Source: Brucella tritici (lineage in GTDB: Bacteria > Pseudomonadota > Alphaproteobacteria > Rhizobiales > Rhizobiaceae). Taken from it: a DNA stretch of 64,000 nt. The position numbers and the translations under genes were made by a program. Positions 26,311 through 35,594 of the stretch are shown piece after piece. The first letter of the stretch is position 1. Each line of letters starts with the position of its first letter. A model generated the notes under the pieces. It searched no databases and was not told the origin of the DNA. It worked only from the letters and a program-made list of their open reading frames with translations. The stretch is from the NCBI RefSeq assembly GCF_902825325.1, contig NZ_CADEAR010000004.1:62001-126000 (forward strand). Direction: 5' to 3'.

Positions 26311-29300
26311 ATGAGTCTACTCCTCGACCGCCTGAATTTTCTCGCGCGCAAGAATGTCGGCACCTTCTCGGAAGGCTATGGCGTCACGACCAATGAAAAC
26401 CGTGACTGGGAAGAGGCCTATCGCAAGCGCTGGCAGCACGACAAGATTGTCCGCTCCACCCATGGCGTGAATTGCACCGGCTCTTGCTCGTGGAAAGTTT
26501 ATGTCAAGGGCGGCATCATCACCTGGGAAACCCAGCAGACGGATTATCCGCGCACGCGCGCCGACCTGCCGAACCATGAACCGCGCGGCTGTTCGCGCGG
26601 GGCAAGCTATAGCTGGTATGTCTATTCGGCCAACCGCGTGAAATATCCGCTGATCCGCTCCCGCCTCCTGAAGCTGTGGCGCAAGGAACGTGCGGTGAAA
26701 ACGCCAGTCGCAGCCTGGGCCGCAATTCAGCAGGACCCTGCCAAGCGCGCCGACTATATGAAGGTACGCGGTCTCGGCGGCTTCGTTCGCGCAACCTGGG
26801 ACGAAGTCAACGAGATTATCGCTGCGGCCAATGCCTATACGGCCAAAACTTACGGACCGGATCGCGTCATCGGCTTCTCGCCGATCCCGGCCATGTCGAT
26901 GGTTTCCTATGCGGCCGGTTCTCGTTACCTGTCGCTGCTCGGCGGCGTCTGCATGTCGTTCTATGACTGGTATTGCGACCTGCCGCCCGCTTCGCCGCAA
27001 ACCTGGGGCGAGCAGACCGACGTGCCGGAATCGGCTGACTGGTATAATGCCGGTTTTCTGATGCTCTGGGGTTCCAACGTACCGCAGACCCGCACGCCGG
27101 ATGCGCATTTCTATACGGAAGTGCGTTACAAGGGCACCAAGTCGGTCGTGGTCTCGCCGGATTATTCGGAAGCCGCAAAGTTTTCCGATCTGTGGCTGCA
27201 TCCCAAGCAGGGCACCGATGCCGCGCTGGCCATGGCGCTCGGCCATGTCATCCTGCGCGAATATCACATTGACCGGCAGGTACCCTATTTCGAGAATTAC
27301 TGCCGTAAATATTCCGATTTCCCGATGCTGGTCATGCTCTCGAAGAAGGACGGCCGCTATGTGCCGGATCGGTTCCTGCGCGCGTCCGACTTCAAGGGCG
27401 ATCTCGGCGAAGGCAACAATCCCGACTGGAAGACGGTCGCCTTCGACACAAAGTCGGGCGCCTATGTCGCGCCGCAGGGTTCCATCGGTTTCCGCTGGGG
27501 TGACGACGGCCAGTGGAACCTTGAAGAAAAGGACGGCAAGGGCAAGGATGTGGAACTTGCCAAGAGCTTCATCGACAAGGACAGCCATGATGCCGTTGCC
27601 GATGTGGCCTTTCCATATTTCGGTAATCGCGAGCACGATTACTTTGAAGGCACGGACCATGACAGTGTGCTGGTGCGCAAGGTTCCGGCCCGCAAGCTGA
27701 AGATCAAGGGCGGCGACGTCATGGTAGCGACAGTGTTCGACCTGTTTGCCGCCAATTACGGGCTTGATCGCGGGCTTGGCGACGAGAACTCCGCCAAGTC
27801 CTATGACGAGGGCCTGCCATACACTCCGGCCTGGGCTGAAAAAATCACGGGCGTCCCGCGCGACCAGATCATCGCGGTCGCCCGCGAATTCGCAACCAAT
27901 GCCGAAAAGACCAACGGTCGTTCGATGGTTATCCTCGGTGCCGGTCTCAACCACTGGTACCATATGGACATGAATTATCGCGGCATCATCAACATGCTGG
28001 TGATGTGCGGTTGCGTCGGTCAGTCCGGCGGCGGCTGGAGCCATTATGTGGGGCAGGAAAAGCTGCGTCCGCAGACCGGCTGGACAGCGCTTGCCTTCGC
28101 GCTCGACTGGAACCGTCCGCCGCGCCACATGAACTCCACCTCGTTCTTCTATGCGCATACCGACCAGTGGCGCTACGAGACGGTAAAGGTGCAGGACATC
28201 CTCTCGCCTACGGCCCCCGAGGGTGCATGGGACGGCACGATGATGGACTATAACATCCGCGCCGAACGCATGGGCTGGCTGCCTTCCGCTCCGCAGCTCC
28301 AGACGAACCCGCTGGAACTCGCCAAAGAGGCCGCCGCATTGGGCAAGGAGCCAAAGGACTTTATCGCGAATGCGCTGAAGAACGGCACCGTCACGATGTC
28401 CTGCGAAGACCCGGACCATGAGGCCAACTGGCCGCGCAACATGTTCGTCTGGCGTTCGAACCTGCTCGGTTCGTCGGGCAAGGGGCATGAGTATTTCCTG
28501 AAGCATCTGCTCGGTACCTCGAACGGCCTGCTCGGCAAGGATCTGGGTCAGGAAGGCGCACAGGAAAGCCGCGAGGCCGTGTGGCATGAGAATGCTCCAG
28601 AAGGAAAGCTCGACCTTCTGGTCACGCTCGATTTCCGTATGTCCACAACTTGCGTCTATTCCGATATCGTTCTGCCGACTGCCACCTGGTACGAGAAGAA
28701 CGACCTCAATACTTCCGACATGCATCCCTTCATCCATCCGCTGTCGAGCGCAGCCGACCCGGCATGGGAAGCGCGCAGCGACTGGGAAATCTTCAAGGGT
28801 ATCGCCCGGAAGTTCTCGGAAGTGGCACCGGAAGTGCTGGGCGTCGAGAAGGACATCGTTCTTGTGCCGACCCTGCATGACACGGCGGGCGAACTGGCGC
28901 AGCCGAAGGATGTTCTTGACTGGAAGAAGGGTGAAGTCGAGCCGATTCCCGGCAAGACGATGCCATCGGTCGTGGTTGTGGAGCGCGATTATCCGAACCT
29001 CTACAAGCGCTATACCTCCGTCGGACCGCTTCTCGACAAGCTGGGCAATGGCGGCAAGGGCATTTCATGGAATACCCAACACGAGGTCGAGCTGCTCGCT
29101 AATCTGAACGGCAAGGTTCATGAGCCAGGGGCAAGCGAGGGACGTCCGCGCATCTATACCGACGTCGACGCAACCGAGGTCATTCTGTCGCTCGCGCCGG
29201 AAACCAACGGCGAAGTGGCGGTCAAGGCATGGGAAGCGCTGTCGAAGTTCACAGGACGCGACCATTCGCATCTCGCTATCCCCAAGGAAGACGAGAAGAT

Positions 29301-30075
29301 CCGCTATCGCGATATTGTTGCGCAGCCGCGCAAAATCATCTCCTCGCCAACCTGGTCGGGCATCGAATCCGAAACCGTCTGCTACAATGCAGGCTATACT
29401 AACGTCCATGAGCTGATCCCGTGGCGCACGCTGACCGGTCGTCAGCAGCTCTATCAGGATCACCTGTGGATGCGTGCATTTGGCGAAGGCTTCTGCGTCT
29501 ATCGCCCGCCGATCGATACCAAGACGGTCAACCCGGCAATCCGTGAAAAGGCGGACGGCAAGCCGCATCTGGTGCTGAACTTCATCACGCCGCACCAGAA
29601 ATGGGGCATCCACTCCACCTATACGGACAATCTCCTGATGCTGACGCTCAATCGCGGCGGGCCGGTTGTCTGGATTTCGGAGCCTGATGCCGCAAGGGCA
29701 GGCCTCGTCGATAATGACTGGGTGGAAGTCTACAACGCCAATGGCGCCATTGTGGCCCGTGCGGTCGTCTCCCAGCGCATGAAGGACGGAACCGTCTTCA
29801 TGTATCATGCGCAGGAGAAGATCGTAAACACGCCCGGCTCGCCGCTCACCGGCCAGCGCGGCGGCATTCACAACTCCGTCACCCGCATCATCACCAAGCC
29901 GACGCATATGATCGGCGGCTATGCCCACCAGTCCTATGGTTTCAACTATTACGGAACCGTTGGTGCCAACCGCGACGAGTTCGTGGTCGTGCGCAAGCTT
30001 GAGAAAGTGGACTGGATGGAAGGTCCGCTTGAAGAAGGCAACCAGAGCTCCGCAGCGAAGGAGGCAGCAGAATGA
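26311..30075 (+). CDS. narG: Respiratory nitrate reductase alpha subunit
   Basis: This 1254-residue catalytic subunit holds the bis-molybdopterin guanine dinucleotide cofactor and the [4Fe-4S] cluster FS0. The cluster ligands are H51, C55, C59 and C94 in the H-x3-C-x3-C-x34-C arrangement unique to NarG. The N-terminus lacks a twin-arginine leader, as expected for the cytoplasm-facing enzyme. The region GGVCMSFYDWYCDLPPASPQ fits the site of the aspartate molybdenum ligand. Length is normal. The stop overlaps the narH start (ATGA). Confidence 0.97.
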   Translation: MSLLLDRLNFLARKNVGTFSEGYGVTTNENRDWEEAYRKRWQHDKIVRSTHGVNCTGSCSWKVYVKGGIITWETQQTDYPRTRADLPNHEPRGCSRGASYSWYVYSANRVKYPLIRSRLLKLWRKERAVKTPVAAWAAIQQDPAKRADYMKVRGLGGFVRATWDEVNEIIAAANAYTAKTYGPDRVIGFSPIPAMSMVSYAAGSRYLSLLGGVCMSFYDWYCDLPPASPQTWGEQTDVPESADWYNAGFLMLWGSNVPQTRTPDAHFYTEVRYKGTKSVVVSPDYSEAAKFSDLWLHPKQGTDAALAMALGHVILREYHIDRQVPYFENYCRKYSDFPMLVMLSKKDGRYVPDRFLRASDFKGDLGEGNNPDWKTVAFDTKSGAYVAPQGSIGFRWGDDGQWNLEEKDGKGKDVELAKSFIDKDSHDAVADVAFPYFGNREHDYFEGTDHDSVLVRKVPARKLKIKGGDVMVATVFDLFAANYGLDRGLGDENSAKSYDEGLPYTPAWAEKITGVPRDQIIAVAREFATNAEKTNGRSMVILGAGLNHWYHMDMNYRGIINMLVMCGCVGQSGGGWSHYVGQEKLRPQTGWTALAFALDWNRPPRHMNSTSFFYAHTDQWRYETVKVQDILSPTAPEGAWDGTMMDYNIRAERMGWLPSAPQLQTNPLELAKEAAALGKEPKDFIANALKNGTVTMSCEDPDHEANWPRNMFVWRSNLLGSSGKGHEYFLKHLLGTSNGLLGKDLGQEGAQESREAVWHENAPEGKLDLLVTLDFRMSTTCVYSDIVLPTATWYEKNDLNTSDMHPFIHPLSSAADPAWEARSDWEIFKGIARKFSEVAPEVLGVEKDIVLVPTLHDTAGELAQPKDVLDWKKGEVEPIPGKTMPSVVVVERDYPNLYKRYTSVGPLLDKLGNGGKGISWNTQHEVELLANLNGKVHEPGASEGRPRIYTDVDATEVILSLAPETNGEVAVKAWEALSKFTGRDHSHLAIPKEDEKIRYRDIVAQPRKIISSPTWSGIESETVCYNAGYTNVHELIPWRTLTGRQQLYQDHLWMRAFGEGFCVYRPPIDTKTVNPAIREKADGKPHLVLNFITPHQKWGIHSTYTDNLLMLTLNRGGPVVWISEPDAARAGLVDNDWVEVYNANGAIVARAVVSQRMKDGTVFMYHAQEKIVNTPGSPLTGQRGGIHNSVTRIITKPTHMIGGYAHQSYGFNYYGTVGANRDEFVVVRKLEKVDWMEGPLEEGNQSSAAKEAAE

Positions 30076-31610
30076 AAATCCGTGCGCAAATTGGAATGGT
30101 GCTCAATCTCGACAAGTGCATCGGCTGCCACACCTGCTCCGTGACGTGCAAGAACGTCTGGACCAACCGTGAAGGCGTGGAATATGCCTGGTTCAACAAT
30201 GTCGAGACCAAGCCCGGCATCGGTTTCCCGAAGGAATGGGAAAACCAGAAGAAGTGGAACGGCGGCTGGGTCCGCAAGAAAAACGGCAAGATCGAGCCGA
30301 AGATGGGCTCCAAGTGGCGCATCCTCGCCAAGATTTTCGCCAATCCGGACCTGCCTGAAATCGACGACTATTACGAGCCGTTCGACTTCGATTACGGCCA
30401 TCTCCAGACGGCAGGCGAAAGCAAGACCATGCCGACCGCCCGCCCGCGCTCGCTGATTTCCGGCGAGCGGATGGAAAAGATCGAATGGGGGCCGAACTGG
30501 GAAGAAATTCTCGGCGGCGAGTTCGCCAAGCGCTCGAAGGACTACAATTTCGAAGGCGTGGAGAAGGAAATCTACGGCCAGTTCGAAAACACCTTCATGA
30601 TGTATCTGCCGCGCCTGTGCGAGCACTGCCTCAACCCGACCTGCGTTGCGGCCTGCCCGTCGGGTGCGATCTACAAGCGCGAGGATGACGGCATCGTCCT
30701 GATCGATCAGGAAAAGTGCCGCGGCTGGCGCATGTGCGTCTCCGGTTGCCCCTACAAGAAGATTTATTACAACTGGAGTTCAGGCAAGTCCGAGAAGTGC
30801 ATCTTCTGCTATCCGCGCATTGAAGCCGGTCAGCCGACCGTATGTTCGGAAACCTGCGTGGGCCGCATCCGTTATCTGGGCGTGATGCTCTATGATGCCG
30901 ACCGCATTTCGGAGGCTGCGTCCACGGCTAATGAGCAGGATCTCTACGAAGAACAGCTCAATATCTTCCTCGATCCGAACGATCCTGCCGTGATCGAGCA
31001 GGCGCGCAAGGACGGCGTGCCGGAAGCATGGCTGGAAGCGGCGAAACATTCGCCGGTCTACAAGATGGCGATGGACTGGAAGATCGCCTTCCCGCTTCAT
31101 CCTGAATATCGCACTCTACCGATGGTCTGGTACGTACCGCCGCTCTCGCCGCTCCAGTCTGCTGCTGCATCTGGCAAGCTCGGCATGGATGGTCCGCTGC
31201 CGGATGTCCGTTCCATGCGCATTCCGGTCCGCTACCTTGCCAATCTTCTGACAGCAGGCAAGGAAGAGCCGGTCATCTCGGCGCTGGAACGCATGCTCGC
31301 CATGCGTGCCTATATGCGCGCCAAGACTGTTGATGGCGTTATCGATGAGGCGATTGCCGATCGCGTCGGCATGAGCGGTGCGATGATCGAGGAAATGTAC
31401 CACATCATGGCGATTGCCAATTACGAGGACCGCTTCGTCATCCCGACCACGCATCGTGAAATCACCGAGGATGCCTATGACGTGCGCGGCTCCTGCGGCT
31501 TCACTTTCGGCAATGGCTGTTCGGGTGGAACGTCGACCGAAGACCTGTTCGGCTCCAAGCGCCAGAAGGTCGTCCAGACACCAACGGATATTTTCCGGGA
31601 GCAGGTGTAA
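30072..31610 (+). CDS. narH: Respiratory nitrate reductase beta subunit
   Basis: This 512-residue electron-transfer subunit carries four iron-sulphur clusters. Cysteine groups are clear: CIGCHTCSVTCKNVW at the N-terminus, CEHCLNPTCVAACPSGA, CRGWRMCVSGCPYKK and CIFCYPRIEAGQPTVC. The tryptophan in CRGWRMC replaces a cysteine, which is the known mark of the [3Fe-4S] cluster in NarH. It passes electrons from NarI haem to NarG. Coupled to narG by a four-base overlap and to narJ by a TAATG junction. Confidence 0.97.
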   Translation: MKIRAQIGMVLNLDKCIGCHTCSVTCKNVWTNREGVEYAWFNNVETKPGIGFPKEWENQKKWNGGWVRKKNGKIEPKMGSKWRILAKIFANPDLPEIDDYYEPFDFDYGHLQTAGESKTMPTARPRSLISGERMEKIEWGPNWEEILGGEFAKRSKDYNFEGVEKEIYGQFENTFMMYLPRLCEHCLNPTCVAACPSGAIYKREDDGIVLIDQEKCRGWRMCVSGCPYKKIYYNWSSGKSEKCIFCYPRIEAGQPTVCSETCVGRIRYLGVMLYDADRISEAASTANEQDLYEEQLNIFLDPNDPAVIEQARKDGVPEAWLEAAKHSPVYKMAMDWKIAFPLHPEYRTLPMVWYVPPLSPLQSAAASGKLGMDGPLPDVRSMRIPVRYLANLLTAGKEEPVISALERMLAMRAYMRAKTVDGVIDEAIADRVGMSGAMIEEMYHIMAIANYEDRFVIPTTHREITEDAYDVRGSCGFTFGNGCSGGTSTEDLFGSKRQKVVQTPTDIFREQV

Positions 31611-32320
31611 TGAACAAGACCCTGAAAATCATTTCGCTGCTGCTTTCCTATCCGACCGCAGAGTTGCAACTCGGCGGCGAGGAACTGAAAAAAGCACTGG
31701 CCGGGGAAAAGCTTTCCCCCGGCATCCGCAGGCTGCTCGACAGCCTTGTCGATTATGTCTGCGACTGCGATCTCTACGAGGCGCAGGAACGTTACGTGCA
31801 CCTTTTTGACCGCACGCGCTCGCTGTCGCTGCATCTTTTCGAGCATGTGCATGGTGAAAGCCGCGACCGCGGCCAGGCTATGGTCGATCTCATGAAGATG
31901 TATGACGAGAATGGCTTTGTCGTCGATGCCAAGGAACTGCCGGACTATCTGCCGTTGTTCCTCGAATTCCTGTCGACACGCTCGCCAGAGGAAATCCACG
32001 ATCTTCTCACTCAGACCGGCCATATTACAGCGGCCATCGGTGAGCGTCTGCGCAAGCGCCAGTCGCCTTATGCCAACGCCTTTGCGGCGCTGCTTCATGT
32101 AGCCAATGCCAAGCCGGACAAGAATCTCGTCGGGGAGTTGCTGCGGCAAGAAGAAGATGATCCGAACGATCTGGCCGCGCTCGACCGCATATGGGAAGAA
32201 GAAGCGGTAACGTTTGGCGGCAATGCAGGCGAAAATTCCTGCGGCCCGGACCGGTTGCGCATGCAGATGCGTGCAGCACAGCGCAAGCCCGGCAACCCGT
32301 CCAACCCATCACATATATAG
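31610..32320 (+). CDS. narJ: Nitrate reductase molybdenum cofactor assembly chaperone
   Basis: This is a 236-residue chaperone of the NarJ/TorD family, needed to insert the molybdenum cofactor and FS0 cluster into NarG before the complex attaches to NarI. The helical core shows LLSYPTAELQ near the N-terminus, then YVHLFDRTRSLSLHLFEHVHGESRDRGQAM, the most conserved NarJ segment, and PDYLPLFLEFLS. The protein is not part of the mature enzyme. It starts on the last base of the narH stop. Confidence 0.95.
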   Translation: MNKTLKIISLLLSYPTAELQLGGEELKKALAGEKLSPGIRRLLDSLVDYVCDCDLYEAQERYVHLFDRTRSLSLHLFEHVHGESRDRGQAMVDLMKMYDENGFVVDAKELPDYLPLFLEFLSTRSPEEIHDLLTQTGHITAAIGERLRKRQSPYANAFAALLHVANAKPDKNLVGELLRQEEDDPNDLAALDRIWEEEAVTFGGNAGENSCGPDRLRMQMRAAQRKPGNPSNPSHI

Positions 32321-32330
32321 GAGACGGAAG

Positions 32331-33053
32331 ATGGCTTACCTCCATACGTTTCTTTTCGGCATCTATCCCTACATCGCACTGAGCGTGCTCGTGCTCGGCT
32401 CGATCTTCCGCTATGACCGCGAGCCCTATACCTGGCGTTCCGGCTCAAGCCAGCTTTTGCGGCGCAAGCAGCTCATGTGGGGGTCGGTTCTGTTCCATCT
32501 CGGCGTGCTGTTTATCTTCGCTGGCCATCTGGTCGGCCTGCTGACGCCGATCTGGGTTTTCGACATGCTCGGCGTCAGTCATGAGGCAAAGCAGATTCTC
32601 GCCGTTGTGGCGGGTGGCATCGCCGGTATGATGGCAATCGTTGGCGCCAGCATGCTTGTGCATCGCCGTGTATTCGATCCGCGCGTTCGTGCGTCCTCGC
32701 GGCCATCCGACACGCTGATTATCATTCTGTTGTGGTTGCAGCTTCTGCTGGGGCTCGGCACCATCCCGATCTCGTTGCAGCATATCGACGGCGGCGAAAT
32801 GGTGACATTCATGAACTGGGCACAAGGTATCTTCACCTTCAATCCGGCGGCATCCAGCTACATCGCCAATGCGTCGTTCATCTTCAAGATGCATATCTTC
32901 CTGGGGCTGACCATCTTCCTGCTGTTCCCGTTCACGCGGCTTGTGCATATGCTGAGTGCGCCGGTCCGCTACATCTGGCGTCCGGGCTATCAGGTCGTGC
33001 GTGAGCGCAACCATACGGCTCAGCCCTCGCATATGCGTATTCCTGCGGAGTAA
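32331..33053 (+). CDS. narI: Respiratory nitrate reductase gamma subunit (cytochrome b)
   Basis: This is the 240-residue membrane anchor that oxidises quinol and passes electrons to NarH through two b haems. Five hydrophobic segments are visible. Haem ligand histidines are H56 and H66 in one helix and H188 and H206 in another; the first pair has the same numbering as in the E. coli protein. The frame is open upstream to 32214, but the ATG at 32331 follows GGAGACGGAAG and yields a normal NarI N-terminus (MAYLHTFLFGIYPY). Confidence 0.96.
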   Translation: MAYLHTFLFGIYPYIALSVLVLGSIFRYDREPYTWRSGSSQLLRRKQLMWGSVLFHLGVLFIFAGHLVGLLTPIWVFDMLGVSHEAKQILAVVAGGIAGMMAIVGASMLVHRRVFDPRVRASSRPSDTLIIILLWLQLLLGLGTIPISLQHIDGGEMVTFMNWAQGIFTFNPAASSYIANASFIFKMHIFLGLTIFLLFPFTRLVHMLSAPVRYIWRPGYQVVRERNHTAQPSHMRIPAE

Positions 33054-33058
33054 GGCTC

Positions 33059-33985
33059 ATGGTGACACTTTTTGACCGGAAACAGCCGTCTGAACAGCAT
33101 CAGGGCGCCCACGCCCACGCCCATGATCATAACACCGGTTACACGACCTATCAGGAGCCGGATACGCGGGTGCCGCCAAAACCACGCCCGGTTTTCGATG
33201 CAGTGTCCGTCAATGGCGTGGCGATCAACGAAACCGACATTCTGACGGAGGCACAAAACCATCCGTCGGAAAATCCCGGCGCGGCACTGCTTGCTGCCGC
33301 CCGGGCGCTTGCCGTGCGTGAACTTCTTCTGCAGCGCGCAAGGGAAACCGGCATCGTGCCAGAAAGCGAGAAAGATGCGGAGGGGCGCAGCGAGACTGAT
33401 GAAGATGCCCTCGTGCGCATGGTGATTGAACGGGAGGTCGAGGTGCCTTCCGCCACGCGCGAGGAAGCCTTGCGCTTCTACGAAAAAAACCGCCATCGCT
33501 TCACCAGTGCGCCCATTCTGGAGGCAAGTCACATCCTGATCGCCGCCGATCCGACCGACCAGCGCGAGCGTGAGAAGGCCCGCACGACGGCATCCTATCT
33601 GGCTACCTCGGTGATTACCGAGCCTGCCACCTTCGCTTCGGTCGCCCATGAATACTCGTCCTGCCCTTCGGGCGCGCAAGGCGGCAATCTCGGCCAGCTC
33701 ACACGCGGCAGCACAGTGCCTGAATTCGAACGGGCGCTGGAGCGCCTCACGCCCGGCGAAATAACGCCAGCGCCTATTGAAAGCCGCTTTGGCTTTCACA
33801 TTGTGCGCCTTGATCGCCGCATCGAAGGCGAAGAGCTCCCGTTCGACTATGTTGCCGACAGGATTGCCGGGTGGCTGGAAGCCTCCACCTGGTCGAAGGC
33901 CGTGTCGCAATATATCGCGATCCTCGCAGCAGATGCCGATATCACTGGTATCGATCTGCTTTCGAATGAGGGAGCGGATGGATGA
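33059..33985 (+). CDS. Parvulin-type peptidyl-prolyl isomerase of the nar operon
   Basis: This 308-residue protein has a C-terminal parvulin rotamase domain (about 155-265: ASHILIAADP, SSCPSGAQGGNLGQL, VPEFERAL, ESRFGFHIVRLDRR) preceded by a SurA/NifM-like helical region. The N-terminus is histidine-rich (GAHAHAHDHN), so metal binding is possible. There is no signal peptide, so it should act in the cytoplasm. It lies five bases after narI and overlaps the next gene by four bases. Parvulins in this position are known in other nar operons and probably help fold or mature the reductase. Confidence 0.85.
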   Translation: MVTLFDRKQPSEQHQGAHAHAHDHNTGYTTYQEPDTRVPPKPRPVFDAVSVNGVAINETDILTEAQNHPSENPGAALLAAARALAVRELLLQRARETGIVPESEKDAEGRSETDEDALVRMVIEREVEVPSATREEALRFYEKNRHRFTSAPILEASHILIAADPTDQREREKARTTASYLATSVITEPATFASVAHEYSSCPSGAQGGNLGQLTRGSTVPEFERALERLTPGEITPAPIESRFGFHIVRLDRRIEGEELPFDYVADRIAGWLEASTWSKAVSQYIAILAADADITGIDLLSNEGADG

Positions 33986-34521
33986 GCGGTGTACCGACGC
34001 TTGCGGCCATCCGGGCCGCGAAGGACGAGCCGGTTGACCAGCTTCTGGCAGGCGTGGCACATCGGGCCAGACAGGCTGGACTGCACGTTGTGGGCTTTCT
34101 TCAGCACCGCGAAAAGAACACGGATGAATGCTGTCGCGATATCGAGATCAAGCATATAGGCACCGGCGTGACGCAGATCATCTCGCAGTCGCTCGGCTCG
34201 GGTTCGAAGGGATGCCGCCTCGACCCGGCGGCCCTTGCCGATGTAGCAGGCTCGCTTCTGGCGGAACTGGATGACGGCGCCGATGTTCTGATCCTCAACC
34301 GTTTCGGCAAGGGCGAGACGGAAGGGCACGGTTTCCGCGCCATCATCGAAACGGCATATGCGCGCCAGATTCCGGTGCTGACGGTGGTGCGGGAAACCTA
34401 TGTCGACGGATGGAACGACTTTGCCGGTGACTGCGGTATCCTTCTGGCGGCGGATAGCAAGGCAACGCTTGGGTGGTTCGACCGGCTGACGGAATTACGG
34501 CAATTGCCGGAAGCCGTTTGA
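33982..34521 (+). CDS. DUF2478 protein, nitrate reductase/molybdenum associated
   Basis: This is a 179-residue soluble protein of the DUF2478 type. Members of this family are often encoded near molybdenum enzymes or transporters and have a P-loop-NTPase-like fold without a clear Walker A. Recognisable stretches are LAGVAHRARQAGLHVVGFLQ, LNRFGKGETEGHGFRAIIE and VPVLTVVRE-like IPVLTVVRETYVDGW. It is the last gene of the nar operon and overlaps the parvulin gene by four bases. A role in cofactor supply or maturation is inferred. Confidence 0.8.
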   Translation: MSGVPTLAAIRAAKDEPVDQLLAGVAHRARQAGLHVVGFLQHREKNTDECCRDIEIKHIGTGVTQIISQSLGSGSKGCRLDPAALADVAGSLLAELDDGADVLILNRFGKGETEGHGFRAIIETAYARQIPVLTVVRETYVDGWNDFAGDCGILLAADSKATLGWFDRLTELRQLPEAV

Positions 34522-34538
34522 CGGCGGTCTTTCCGCCG
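34522..34538 (+). terminator. Short GC hairpin after the nar operon
   Basis: CGGCGG (34522-34527) pairs with CCGCCG (34533-34538) immediately after the last nar operon stop. There is no T-run, so termination is uncertain. It may instead protect the 3' end of the transcript. Confidence 0.35.
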
Positions 34539-34549
34539 GAATTGCTGCT

Positions 34550-35254
34550 CTATAAATCGAGCTGATCGCGACGGTCTTCCGCAATCAGCTTGCGGATCTG
34601 ATAGACGATCTGGTCTCCATGCGCCTTGCCAAGCAGGTCGGCGGTATCCACGTCCCGTTCTTCAATGGCGCGGATCATGTCTTCATGCTCAGTGACGTAA
34701 CGCTCGGGCAGGCGGTCGGCGAAAGACTGGTAATAGAGGCGCAACAGCCTGCGCCCTTCATCGAGAAGCCGCGAAAAGAAGGTGGTGTAGAAGGGATTGC
34801 GCCCCGCTTCCGCAATAGCCGCATGAAAATCGCGGTTGGTCGCGATCATTTCCAGCGCGTTTTGTGAGCGGACGGCGCGGGCAAAAGCTTCCTGATGCGC
34901 GCGGATGTTTTCAAGGTCCCTGTCGGTCCGGTTGCGGGCGGCAAGCCGCGTCGTTACGCGGTACATCAGCGTTACCGCGTCGAAAAATGCGGGGAGGCTC
35001 AGAAAGTCGATATTGGACACAACGGTCGAGCGATTGGGCAGCGTGGTTACGAAGCCGTCGCTTGCCAGCCGCACCAAAGCCTCACGTATAGGCGTGCGCG
35101 ACATGGAAAAGCGTTCGGCCAACTGGTTTTCATCAATGGGGCTACCCGGCGCAAGCGAAAGATCGATAATCTCGTCGCGCAGCACGTCGTAAACCAGTTT
35201 GACACCTGAACCCTTCTTCCGGTCGGCTGTCTGGTTTGCGTCGTCTTTGTCCAT
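34550..35254 (-). CDS. GntR-family (FadR/FCD) transcriptional regulator
   Basis: This regulator of about 234 residues has an N-terminal winged helix (LAERFSMSRTPIREALVRLASDGFV) and a C-terminal all-helical FCD ligand domain (about 100-230, with metal-site-type histidines in RDFHAAIAEAG and TEHEDMIRAI). The ATG at 35254 has GAGGA about 11 bases upstream. A longer frame to 35326 lacks a better site and reads into a repeat. It diverges from the DapA-family gene at 35595 and probably controls that catabolic island. An inverted repeat at 35493-35505 is a candidate operator. Confidence 0.88.
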   Translation of the reverse strand: MDKDDANQTADRKKGSGVKLVYDVLRDEIIDLSLAPGSPIDENQLAERFSMSRTPIREALVRLASDGFVTTLPNRSTVVSNIDFLSLPAFFDAVTLMYRVTTRLAARNRTDRDLENIRAHQEAFARAVRSQNALEMIATNRDFHAAIAEAGRNPFYTTFFSRLLDEGRRLLRLYYQSFADRLPERYVTEHEDMIRAIEERDVDTADLLGKAHGDQIVYQIRKLIAEDRRDQLDL

Positions 35255-35340
35255 GATCTTGTCTGTCCTCAGTCGTGATGTTTTGGCGACCCGAAAATAG
35301 GTACGGCGCGGCAAACTGCGCTCCAAACACCAGTTTCAGC

Positions 35341-35442
35341 ATAGAGCGCTTCCTATCCTCTGAAGCGTGGGAAATGCTCTATCCATTTGTTTTTACGCAT
35401 TATCCAACGCAAAACCGCTTCGCACTTTTGCTGGAAATGCGC
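35341..35442. repeat. Dispersed intergenic repeat, copy 1
   Basis: The core GAAATGCTCTATCCATTTG followed by TTTTTACGCAT and AAAACCGCTTCGCACTTTTG is shared with 47440-47521 and, more degenerately, with 44295-44368. The unit is bounded by inverted ATAGAGC/GCTCTAT segments. Elements of this kind are frequent between genes in Brucella, Ochrobactrum and other Rhizobiales. Confidence 0.7.
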
Positions 35443-35492
35443 ATCCAGTCAAGCAATCCTACCTCAAACAAAAATTTTGGTCGACAAGAAAA

Positions 35493-35505
35493 ATACAAAG
35501 TGTAT
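35493..35505. promoter_or_regulatory. Candidate GntR operator
   Basis: ATACAAAGTGTAT is an inverted repeat (ATACA, three-base centre, TGTAT) in the AT-rich promoter region 90 bases before the DapA-family gene. AT-rich inverted repeats of this size are typical of GntR/FCD operators, and the regulator is encoded divergently. The assignment is by position and symmetry only. Confidence 0.45.
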
Positions 35506-35594
35506 ATTTGATTTCAATACAAGGTTCGGCAGACCGATTGTAGATCCAGCCCGCGTGAAGAACGCTCAAGGAAAAACGTCCAAGGAACGACGCT

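Larger units (their letters stand above)
35255..35594. other. Divergent intergenic region GntR / DapA-family gene
   Basis: This 340-base gap holds a copy of a dispersed repeat (35341-35442) and an AT-rich stretch with a candidate operator (35493-35505) before the lyase gene. No additional gene is supported. Confidence 0.55.

Noticed and set aside
26317-28878. 853-codon open frame antisense to narG
   Set aside because: It is a shadow of a GC-rich, codon-biased gene; the translation has no domain, and narG on the other strand has all its cluster ligands.
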